From Limisphaerales bacterium (GTDB lineage: Bacteria; Verrucomicrobiota; Verrucomicrobiia; Limisphaerales; UBA11358): a DNA stretch of 16,858 nt. The stretch is taken from NCBI GenBank assembly GCA_027451565.1, contig DAIDJC010000034.1, positions 1 through 16,858 of the forward strand, written 5' to 3'. Both the position numbers and the translations under genes were made by a program. A model generated the notes under the pieces. The model saw only the letters and a program-made list of their open reading frames with translations, did not search any database and had not been told where the DNA came from. Position 1 is the stretch's first letter. Each line of letters opens with the position of its first letter. This document shows positions 7,126 through 13,612 of the stretch, piece by piece.

Positions 7126-8184
7126 TTATTCCAAATTTGGATAGGATCCCAAAACCTGGACGGACAGGCCGGATTTGGCAAGTCGGCGAACAGCTCCAGC
7201 CATCTTCGCATTTTCAATGTGGCCCTGGCAATCTACGAACCATGCGCGTTCACCCAGCTTGCGAATCACTGACTCAGGCTTAACCCGTTTCATTGGAACT
7301 TTGCATCGTTCCAAAAAAGCGGTGATCTCGCTTGGAGAGTTGTTGCCTGGGTTTTTCGACACGAGGAGGCTGGTTGTGTCGTCGCCCGTGGGCGGACTGC
7401 ATTGCCGACCTATGACCAGGAATCGGAAATCAGCCCGTGACGCATCCTGCACTACCGGCTGGAGCATTTTAAGGCCATTATTTTTGGCAAAATCGGGGTG
7501 GGCCACGGCTGCGGTGCCTGGTTGGGAAACCCTTTTGACCGCTTGAATCTGGGAAAATCCGGCTATAACACGCGCCTTGGGAAAATGCAGAGTCAACCAA
7601 TTGCGACAGCCAGGCAAATCACGGCTGGAGAGATAAATGTGATGGATGGCATTACGCCGGGATAAGCCCAGCAAACCCAGCGTCGAAGGAAGCCGGATTT
7701 GGGAGACAATTTTAATCCCGGATTTTGAAAACCACTTGAGAACACTGGCCCCCTTTTTGCCCTTGTAAAAATTTTCCGGCAGCACTCCATAATCCACGCG
7801 GGCGCTGGCCACGGCCTCACAGACACGAGCCAAATCCTTTTCCGCGCTATAGGAAAGACTGGAGCCAAATCGGCGCAGGGCTGCCTGGCCCGCCTGGCTG
7901 GATTCGGGTCCCGGGAAAGCGATGGTCATGGGCTTCTCCAATGCCAGGGCGCTGGACATGATTTCCCTGTAAATCGCACGCAACTGCGAATGGGAAAGAG
8001 GTCCGGTGTTCCGGGCACAGACACGCTCCAACACCGCGCGCTCGCGGTGTGGCGCATAAATTTCCTCCCCCGCCATGAGCTTGATATGGCCAATGGCCTG
8101 GACATGCCCTGTGCGCTCATTCAAGAGCTTCACAATGCGTGTATCCAACCCATCAATAGCCCGGCGATGTCCTGAAAGGCTCAT
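7126..8184 (-). CDS. pheA: P-protein homologue: chorismate mutase fused to a degenerate prephenate dehydratase
   Basis: 352 residues from the ATG at 8184, with the layout of bifunctional PheA. The AroQ chorismate mutase domain (about 5-85) looks intact: R24 (NER), K35 (HIKL), and R47/E48 (HRER) align with catalytic residues of the E. coli domain. The dehydratase domain (about 87-260) keeps the fold signature, for example DYGVLPEN, CRNWL and RFLVIG, but its active-site motifs are changed: GPEGTFS is GPESSQA (92-98), PIENST is PENFYK, and the essential Thr of TRF is D252 (DFRF). The ACT domain (271-352) lacks the Phe-binding motifs: GAL is GNN (280-282) and ESRP is KPES. The ORF is open up to 8340 but the extra residues are not conserved in type. 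Probably an active mutase; dehydratase activity is doubtful. Confidence 0.85.
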   Translation of the reverse strand: MSLSGHRRAIDGLDTRIVKLLNERTGHVQAIGHIKLMAGEEIYAPHRERAVLERVCARNTGPLSHSQLRAIYREIMSSALALEKPMTIAFPGPESSQAGQAALRRFGSSLSYSAEKDLARVCEAVASARVDYGVLPENFYKGKKGASVLKWFSKSGIKIVSQIRLPSTLGLLGLSRRNAIHHIYLSSRDLPGCRNWLTLHFPKARVIAGFSQIQAVKRVSQPGTAAVAHPDFAKNNGLKMLQPVVQDASRADFRFLVIGRQCSPPTGDDTTSLLVSKNPGNNSPSEITAFLERCKVPMKRVKPESVIRKLGERAWFVDCQGHIENAKMAGAVRRLAKSGLSVQVLGSYPNLE

Positions 8185-8342
8185 GGGCAGGCAGCATGCA
8201 GCATGGGAGCGGAAGATCAAGAGGGAAGGTTGAATAAAAGAAGGCAATCTCTCCATAAAACCCGCTTCAAAAACCTCCTGAATTCCCCAGGACTTGACCA
8301 CCATGGAAACGGCCGGGCCTTCAAAAGAGGCCGGGACCATTC

Positions 8343-8394
8343 AAAAAAACTTAAAACCGCTGACGACCATCCCGCCCTACCCTGCTTCAGTCGG
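8343..8394 (-). terminator. Possible terminator after galE
   Basis: Reading the minus strand just past the galE stop, CCGACTGA and TCAGCGG can pair (one bulged A) around a 23-base loop, and are followed by TTTTAAGTTTTTTT. The T-tracts are convincing, the stem is moderate and the loop long. It would separate galE from the P-protein gene. Confidence 0.4.
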
Positions 8395-9366
8395 TCAATC
8401 AGGGTATCCCTCGGGATGTTTGACATGCCAGTCCCAGGCTGTCTTTACAATGTCTTCAATTTTGGGGTATTTCGGCCGCCAACCCAACTCCTCAATGGCC
8501 TTGCGAGCCGCTGCCACGAGGCGCGGTGGATCCCCGGGGCGCCTGGGTTTTTCCACTGTTGGAATTTTTTTGCCGGTCAGCCGCTGGCAGGTCTCGATGA
8601 CCTGGCGCACAGAATACCCGTCTCCATTGCCCAGATTGAAAAAACCCTCCTTGCCTGGCGCAAGCCCCAAGATATGGGCCTGAGCCAGATCCTTGATATG
8701 GATATAGTCCCGTATGCAGGTGCCATCAGGGGTGGGATAATCCGTCCCAAAAATCTCCACATGCGGCCTCTTTCCAAGCGCCGTGAAAAGAACGTTGGGA
8801 ATCAAATGGGTCTCAACCCGGTGATGCTCGCCAAACTGCTCGCTTGCGCCTGCGGCATTAAAGTAGCGGAAGGCGATGAATTCCAGCTTGTGGATTTGCC
8901 GGTACCAGATTAGAGCCTTCTCAAACATCAGTTTTGATTCGCCATAGGGATTGATGGGGCGCTGGGGCAAATCCTCCGTCATGGGAACCCGATCCGGTGG
9001 CCCATAAGTGGCGCAAGTGGAGCTGAAAACAAACTTCTTCACCCCGCACGCCACGGCGGCATCGGCCAATTTAAGTGCGTTTCCAAAATTATTGTGGAAA
9101 TATTTGCCCGGCTGTGTCATGGACTCCCCCACCAACGCGTACGCCGCAAAATGCATGATGGCATCCGGGCGGCTTGACTGCACGGCCTGGGCAATGTCTC
9201 CATCCACTTCGGGTTTGGCCAAAATAAAACGCGCCCGCCGATCCACCGCCGACCGGTGACCTTCTGACAGATTGTCATAAACCGTGACCTCATGACCGGC
9301 ATTGAGCAACTCCTCCGTACAAACAGAGCCAATATAACCCGCCCCGCCAGTGACAAAAACTTTCAT
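8395..9366 (-). CDS. galE: UDP-glucose 4-epimerase
   Basis: Interconverts UDP-glucose and UDP-galactose (Leloir pathway and envelope sugars). From the ATG at 9366 it has 323 residues of the extended short-chain dehydrogenase fold: NAD-binding GGAGYIGS (7-14), the active-site segment SSTCATYG (115-122) and the catalytic pair Y141/K145 (PYGESK), followed by the substrate-binding RYFNAAGA and a complete C-terminal half (RPGDPPRLVA, LGWRP). The frame stays open for 19 codons upstream, but those residues come from the remains of another gene and lie before the conserved MKVFVTGG start. It is slightly shorter than the 338-residue E. coli enzyme, which is usual for this subgroup. There is no Shine-Dalgarno site; a -10-like TATAAT sits 6 bases before the ATG. 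Confidence 0.95.
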   Translation of the reverse strand: MKVFVTGGAGYIGSVCTEELLNAGHEVTVYDNLSEGHRSAVDRRARFILAKPEVDGDIAQAVQSSRPDAIMHFAAYALVGESMTQPGKYFHNNFGNALKLADAAVACGVKKFVFSSTCATYGPPDRVPMTEDLPQRPINPYGESKLMFEKALIWYRQIHKLEFIAFRYFNAAGASEQFGEHHRVETHLIPNVLFTALGKRPHVEIFGTDYPTPDGTCIRDYIHIKDLAQAHILGLAPGKEGFFNLGNGDGYSVRQVIETCQRLTGKKIPTVEKPRRPGDPPRLVAAARKAIEELGWRPKYPKIEDIVKTAWDWHVKHPEGYPD

Positions 9367-9372
9367 GCCCGG

Positions 9373-9378
9373 ATTATA
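9373..9378 (-). promoter_or_regulatory. Consensus -10 box directly before galE (possible leaderless start)
   Basis: On the minus strand a perfect TATAAT ends 6 bases before the galE ATG, so initiation at the usual distance would fall on or beside the start codon. The -35 region is poor (TTTCTA at 16-base spacing). The missing ribosome site is consistent with a leaderless message, but the case rests on one hexamer. Confidence 0.35.
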
Positions 9379-9431
9379 AGGGAACCCGGACACGTAGAAA
9401 GTGGAAAGTTCCCAGAACACCAAACCGCCAT

Positions 9432-9765
9432 AATCTCCACCGCTTCCAAATCAATGGCCAGGCAATTGTAGCCGCCGCCGGGGAATACAACCCCCGCAAC
9501 ATCCGCGCTTCTATTTTTTACGAATAAACTGGCAAAGTGGGAAACGAGACGTTGCACTCCGCACTCCACTGCACGCCAACGGGAGATGTAACATTTGTAT
9601 AATATTCCGGTCCCGACACAGGCTGTTCATCTGCATCGGGAATTGCCTCGGGCCATATTGGCACCTGTGTGTGTCCTAAAACAGCCTGCCAGACAATCGC
9701 CCGCACCCGCAAAAGGTGCCGCAGGCAGAAAAAACCAAGGCAGAAAGCAATACCTTTGAAACCAT
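9432..9765 (-). pseudogene. Broken alpha/beta-hydrolase (acetyl-xylan-esterase-like) gene
   Basis: Pieces of a secreted esterase lie in different minus-strand frames. From an ATG at 9765 (after GGAG/ATG-rich sequence) a signal peptide is readable (MVSKVLLSALVFSACG). About 50 bases on, in another frame, comes a mature N-terminus (AIVWQAVLGHTQVPIWPEAIPDA … GPEYYTNVTSP … SFPTLPVYS) ending in TAA at 9518. A further frame shift at an A-rich run leads into VAGVVFPGGGYNCLAIDLEAVEI, the oxyanion-loop region (PGGGY) of this hydrolase family. Similarity stops near 9432, so the roughly 200 residues holding the catalytic Ser, Asp and His are missing. A tandem GGAGTGC duplication (about 9555-9570) also interrupts it. 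Two frame shifts plus a large deletion make sequencing error an unlikely explanation. Confidence 0.7.
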
Positions 9766-9852
9766 TATTCTTATCAAAATCACATCTCCAAAAAGTCCAA
9801 AGCCAAGCTGCAGGGATGGTTGATTAAAGCAAACCATCAAAAGGGCAAAGAC

Positions 9853-9878
9853 AAAAAACAGCCGAAACCATTTTCAGC
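9853..9878 (-). terminator. Rho-independent terminator after the small membrane protein gene
   Basis: On the minus strand GCTGAAA-ATGG-TTTCGGC forms a 7-bp stem (one G·T pair) with a 4-base loop, followed by TGTTTTTTG. It lies 23 bases past the stop of the 39-codon gene and supports that gene being a real, separate transcript end. Confidence 0.65.
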
Positions 9879-9901
9879 GCAGCAATGAAAAACACAGTTA
9901 T

Positions 9902-10021
9902 TTATTTGTGAATGACCAGATTGATGACAGCGATATTTAACAACACAACCAGGATGATGCCTCCCAAAAAGGTCCACATAAAGATTGCAGCGCCTTTCTT
10001 GTGCCCAGATTTGGGGGCCAT
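9902..10021 (-). CDS. Small single-pass membrane protein (39 aa)
   Basis: A 39-codon reading frame. The N-terminal ten residues are basic and polar (MAPKSGHKKG), followed by one long hydrophobic helix (about 11-37, with GGIILVVLLNIAVINLVI) and a short HK end. The positive N-terminus predicts an N-in orientation, although the helix could also sit as a hairpin. A good ribosome site (GGAG, 6 bases before the ATG) and a terminator 23 bases after the stop frame it as an independent gene. The 167 bases between it and the pgm stop contain a weak -10-like TATATT but no clear -35. I do not recognise the family. It is surrounded by a decayed gene on one side, so it could also be a relic, but signals on both ends argue for a functioning gene. 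Confidence 0.6.
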   Translation of the reverse strand: MAPKSGHKKGAAIFMWTFLGGIILVVLLNIAVINLVIHK

Positions 10022-10188
10022 CCCATGCTCCGAATCTGCTTCGGAACCCAAACCCGGCCATCTTTTTTACTGAAATATAGACCGCTTGACCAATTATCAG
10101 TATTTCCCCACTCAGCCTGATTGATGTCGTCTTAATTCATGCGATTGAATTTATGGCCATGGATGATTGCACGTAAATTTGTCCCACA

Positions 10189-11838
10189 TCATGGGGATGC
10201 TGCCAGTGCCCTGTCCACTATTTCCCGGGCTTCTTCGAGGATGGCCTGCAAATGTTGCTCAGACAGGAAACTTTCCGCGTAAATCTTGTATATATTTTCC
10301 GTGCCGGAAGGCCTGGCCGCAAACCATCCATCCCCAGTCACCACTTTTAATCCACCAATGGAGGCCTGATTCCCCGAAGCTTTCGTCATCTTGGCCGTGA
10401 TGGCTGAACCTGCCATGGTTGTGGCTTGAACGTCTGTGTCAGACAGGTTGGAAAGCCTTGCTTTTTGAGCGGGTGTGGCAACGGCGTCCATGCGCGTGTA
10501 AAAAGGCATTCCAAATTCCCGACTCAATGATTGAAAATGCTGTCCCGGGTCCATTTCCGTAACGGCTGTCATTTCGGCAGCCAGCAGGTTCATAATGATG
10601 CCATCCTTGTCCGTGGACCAGGCCGATCCATCGCGCTTTAAAAAGCTGGCCCCGGCGCTTTCCTCGCCGCCAAACGCCAAAGTGCCATCATGGAGGCCCG
10701 GGGCGAACCATTTGAAACCCACTGGCACTTCATAAAGACGACGGCCCAGCTTTTGAACCACCCGATCAATCATGCTGCTGCTGACCAAAGTTTTGCCCAC
10801 ACCCACCCCGAGACCCCACTGCGGGCGATGGGTCAGCAGGTATTGGATGGACACAGCCAGGTAATGATTTGGATTCATTAATCCGGCGGAAGGCGTGACG
10901 ATTCCATGCCGGTCAGCATCGGGATCATTTGCAAAAGCCACCTGAAACTTGTCCTTGAGCCGCAACAAACCCGCCATGGCATAAGGACTGGAACAATCCA
11001 TCCGGATTTTGCCATCATGATCCACGCACATGAAGCCAAAGGCCGGGTCCATTTTTGAATTCACTATTTGAATCTGCAGGCCGTACATGGACTGTATGGG
11101 GTCCCAATACGGGAGAGACGCTCCACCCAAGGGATCCACCCCCAGATTGAGCCGCCCCGAGCGGATGGCATCCATATCCACAACATTTTTAAGGTCCTGA
11201 ACGTAGGGCAGGATAAAATCGTGAGCATGAAGGCTGGCGTGCGGTCTGGCTTGGGAGACAGGCATGCGTTTTACCGCGGTGAGATTCTGCCTGAGAATCT
11301 CGTTGGCACGATCCTGAATCCAGCGCGTCACATCCGTGTCCGCCGGGCCGCCATTGACTCCGTTGTATTTGAAGCCGCCGTCCTCAGGAGGATTGTGTGA
11401 GGGTGTGATGACAATCCCATCAGCCAGGCCATTTTTACGGGAATGATTGTGTTGAATAATTGCATGGGAAATGACCGGCGTTGGAGTTACCCCGTTGTTG
11501 CTTTGGTGATAGGTTTCAACTCCGTTTGCCGCCAGCACCTCCAGCGTGGTGGAATGCGAAACAGCAGACAAGGCATGCGTATCGCGTCCAAGATACAATG
11601 GACCGGTGATTCCGCGAACCGCACGAAAATCGCATATTGCCTGGGTGATGGCCAGTATGTGGGATTCTGTGTAGGTGAAGTTCAGGGAGGATCCGCGGTG
11701 CCCGCTCGTGCCAAAAGCCACCCTTTGCGCGGGTTGGGATGGGTCGGGTTTGTTTGAAAAATATTCCCGTTCCAGTCGGGCCACATCCGTCAACAAATTC
11801 TGTGGCGCAGGTTTGCCGGCAAGGTTTGATAGTGCCAT
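10189..11838 (-). CDS. pgm: Phosphoglucomutase (alpha-D-glucose specific)
   Basis: Interconverts glucose 1-phosphate and glucose 6-phosphate, linking glycolysis with UDP-glucose and polysaccharide synthesis. From the ATG at 11838 it has 549 residues, close to the 546 of E. coli Pgm and of the same subgroup (opening LAGKPAPQNLLTDVARLEREYF, then FGTSGHRGS at 42-50). The phosphoserine is S147 in ITPSHNPPEDGGFKYNG; the magnesium loop is DPDADRHG (305-312); the sugar-binding GEESAGASF follows, and the phosphate-binding loop RPSGTENIYKIY is near the end. The open frame extends 21 codons upstream without family similarity. Together with galE nearby it could supply UDP-glucose and UDP-galactose, although the genes are separated by about 800 bases. 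Confidence 0.96.
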   Translation of the reverse strand: MALSNLAGKPAPQNLLTDVARLEREYFSNKPDPSQPAQRVAFGTSGHRGSSLNFTYTESHILAITQAICDFRAVRGITGPLYLGRDTHALSAVSHSTTLEVLAANGVETYHQSNNGVTPTPVISHAIIQHNHSRKNGLADGIVITPSHNPPEDGGFKYNGVNGGPADTDVTRWIQDRANEILRQNLTAVKRMPVSQARPHASLHAHDFILPYVQDLKNVVDMDAIRSGRLNLGVDPLGGASLPYWDPIQSMYGLQIQIVNSKMDPAFGFMCVDHDGKIRMDCSSPYAMAGLLRLKDKFQVAFANDPDADRHGIVTPSAGLMNPNHYLAVSIQYLLTHRPQWGLGVGVGKTLVSSSMIDRVVQKLGRRLYEVPVGFKWFAPGLHDGTLAFGGEESAGASFLKRDGSAWSTDKDGIIMNLLAAEMTAVTEMDPGQHFQSLSREFGMPFYTRMDAVATPAQKARLSNLSDTDVQATTMAGSAITAKMTKASGNQASIGGLKVVTGDGWFAARPSGTENIYKIYAESFLSEQHLQAILEEAREIVDRALAASP

Positions 11839-11931
11839 AATCCAGAAAAGGCTACCCCACCCGGCTTTTCCTTCAAAACTCTTTCTTGCCGCGAAGACCA
11901 ATGAGCATCGTTCAGGAATGTTGGCACGGGC

Positions 11932-11967
11932 GATTCATGAATGCATGCAACGAATTATCATTGAATC
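11932..11967. repeat. Imperfect inverted repeat between pgm and the desaturase gene
   Basis: In the 317 bases separating these divergent genes, GATTCA-TGA (11932-11940) is mirrored by TCA-(T)-TGAATC (11958-11967), with small palindromes (ATTCATGAAT, TGCATGCA) inside. It could be an operator for either gene. I see no convincing promoter hexamer pair in the rest of this gap. Confidence 0.3.
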
Positions 11968-12155
11968 AATTGCGACCTGGAGGCCGTCCAACGTTAAAAA
12001 CTTTTTCGGTTGGAGCAATTTTGAAGATTCCATGTCAATTGCCACGGAATGGCCATCCCAAGGCCATCGTTTATGAGCCAGCCGTGACGTGTTGAGAATA
12101 AAGGGAAATGGTGATTGACCTTTCACAGCGTATGCCGGAGTCTATGGAAGGAAAC

Positions 12156-13121
12156 ATGAAAAACCCCGAAACCCTGCACGCCCGAACAAAAGTATTTGCC
12201 CGGGACCACGCTTGGCGGAGTTGGTGGTGCATTGTTTCCACGGCCATGCTTCTGGCCGCATCACTGGCGGGCACATTTCCCTTTTTGCCGCTGCCAGCAC
12301 GCATCGCGTGTTCCATTTTGTCAGGGCTTCTGATGGTTCGTTTGTTTGTGATTTATCATGACCAGCAGCACCGGGCCATACTGCCCAAATCAGTCACCGC
12401 TGAATTTCTCATGCGCCTTTACGGCATTTGGGTTTTATGCCCGGCCAGCATTTGGCGCAGTTCTCATGATTACCATCACGCCCACAACTCCAAGCTCCGC
12501 AGCGCCCATATTGGCTCCTATCCCATCATGACCCGAGAGCAATACGAGAAATCCAGCACCAAAGATCGTTTCTGGTATTTGTTCATGCGGCATCCCCTTA
12601 CCATTATGTCTGGTTACATCACAGTGTTCTTTATGGGCATGGTGGTTTTTCCTTTCATCAATTCACCCCGCAAACACTTTGATTGCCTGTTGGCTTTCAT
12701 TCTACACTTCGCTCTGGGTGTGACACTTGTATTGCTTTCCGGCTGGTTGACCTTGCTGTTTTTCCTCCTTCTACCCAGGATTCTGGGCTGTGCCTTGGGT
12801 AGCTACCTCTTTTATGCCCAACACAATTTCCCAAGTGTTATTTTCGGTGACAAAGACGGATGGACATTTGAAAAAGCCGCGTTGGAATCCTCCAGCTACA
12901 TGCGAACAGGCCCCATCATGGCATGGTTCATTGGCAATATCGGATACCATCACATTCACCACCTCAACCATCGCATTCCTTTTTATCGTTTGCCGGAGGT
13001 TTACCAGGCCATTCCTGAACTGCGCTCGGCCAAAACCACCAGCCTGATGCCTGGCGAAATCCTTCGTTGCCTGAGACTTAAAGTTTGGTGCGTTCAAACC
13101 CAACGAATGGTTGGGATATAA
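12156..13121 (+). CDS. Membrane fatty acid desaturase
   Basis: An integral-membrane di-iron desaturase that inserts a double bond into acyl chains of membrane lipids. The start at 12156 (after GGAAGGAAAC) gives 321 residues; ATGs at 12144, 12135 and 12108 are possible. All three histidine boxes are present: HDQQH (68-72), HDYHH (104-108, continuing AHN) and GYHHIHH near residue 270, with a further YAQHNFPS. Hydrophobic segments at about 24-45, 50-66, 160-180 and 190-225 fit the four-helix topology of this family, with iron ligands on the cytoplasmic side. The boxes resemble the delta-12/omega-3 type rather than acyl-CoA delta-9 enzymes, but regiospecificity cannot be read from sequence. It stands alone between divergent and downstream regulatory regions. 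Confidence 0.88.
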   Translation: MKNPETLHARTKVFARDHAWRSWWCIVSTAMLLAASLAGTFPFLPLPARIACSILSGLLMVRLFVIYHDQQHRAILPKSVTAEFLMRLYGIWVLCPASIWRSSHDYHHAHNSKLRSAHIGSYPIMTREQYEKSSTKDRFWYLFMRHPLTIMSGYITVFFMGMVVFPFINSPRKHFDCLLAFILHFALGVTLVLLSGWLTLLFFLLLPRILGCALGSYLFYAQHNFPSVIFGDKDGWTFEKAALESSSYMRTGPIMAWFIGNIGYHHIHHLNHRIPFYRLPEVYQAIPELRSAKTTSLMPGEILRCLRLKVWCVQTQRMVGI

Positions 13122-13397
13122 AGCGAACCAACGCTCTCGAACCCTTCTCGCACACCTTCAAAACTGCCTTCCTTGCCCGGTGTCCAGCCCTGAGGGCCCG
13201 CCGAATAACGGATTTTTATCTTATCCTTTCCGTCGGCAGATTGACAATTGTTCCCGGATCAAATTCGGAAAAGGCCTTAACATTCAGTCCAAAACGCCTC
13301 GTTTTATGGAATTTTACCGATCACCCGTTAATTTTAGCGGCCTAAATATCCGCAACTTTGAATGCCACCTTAATTTATTCTTTCCTTCATTTTTTTA
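13122..13397. other. Intergenic stretch without a recognisable gene
   Basis: These 276 bases after the desaturase hold short open frames with no familiar features. Composition shifts to AT-rich from about 13320. A small hairpin (GCGG…CCGC, about 13334-13352) is visible but lacks a T-tract, and no clear terminator for the desaturase gene was found. Confidence 0.5.
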
Positions 13398-13427
13398 TTG
13401 ACATTTGAATGAATATTTTTAAATAAT
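13398..13427 (+). promoter_or_regulatory. Strong sigma70-type promoter for the PEP-CTERM gene
   Basis: A perfect TTGACA (13398-13403) and, after 18 bases, AATAAT (13422-13427; 5/6 match) lie in very AT-rich DNA preceded by a T-run. Transcription would begin around 13434, giving a leader of roughly 180 bases before the ATG at 13613. Confidence 0.65.
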
Positions 13428-13440
13428 CTAATATTCATTC
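13407..13440. repeat. Perfect 11-bp inverted repeat spanning the -10 element
   Basis: GAATGAATATT (13407-13417) and AATATTCATTC (13430-13440) are exact reverse complements separated by 12 bases, and the centre falls on the -10 hexamer of the promoter above. The arms themselves contain a doubled GAAT. This is the geometry expected of an operator bound by a dimeric repressor. If transcribed from further upstream it could also form a hairpin. Confidence 0.6.
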
Positions 13441-13612
13441 TCAACCCGTGGATTTGTCGTGTGTCGGCGTGATGTTCCTAGAGTGAGAGGATACCTGTAG
13501 GAGATGGTGTCATGTTGACTGCCGCCAAAGCCGAGGGCTCTGAGCCTAAATGTGCAGAGAATCAAAATGCAGGGAAGTAACCTGCCAACAACCCCAAACA
13601 ACTCCTAACGCC
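13434..13612 (+). promoter_or_regulatory. Long, possibly structured leader of the PEP-CTERM gene
   Basis: About 180 bases lie between the predicted transcript start and the coding start. Possible helices are TCGGC with GCCGA (outer, about 13464 and 13530), TCCTA with TAGGA (inner, enclosing AGG-ATA-CCT), and GGCTC-T-GAGCC (about 13535-13546). Its best ribosome site (AGGAG, 13499-13503) serves a short upstream frame, not the main gene, whose ATG has no such site. It matches no riboswitch class whose core I can recall. Confidence 0.35.
13512..13580 (+). CDS. Possible 22-codon leader peptide
   Basis: ATG at 13512, 8 bases after AGGAG, opens a 22-codon frame (begins MLTAAKAEGSEPK, ends AGK) with TAA 33 bases before the PEP-CTERM start. 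It is hydrophilic and has no recognisable motif. It is the only frame in the leader with a proper ribosome site, which is the whole evidence; it may be a regulatory upstream ORF or chance. Confidence 0.25.
   Translation: MLTAAKAEGSEPKCAENQNAGK

Noticed and set aside
9363..9569. Minus-strand 68-codon frame overlapping the galE start
   Set aside because: Part of it (VVFPGGGYNCLAID) is a fragment of the decayed esterase; the rest runs into galE in another frame and is not a gene of its own.
13434..13550. Resemblance of the leader to c-di-GMP-I (CAAAGCC) or fluoride (GGAGATGG) riboswitches
   Set aside because: Only short pieces match; the receptor loop and pairing order required by either class are absent.
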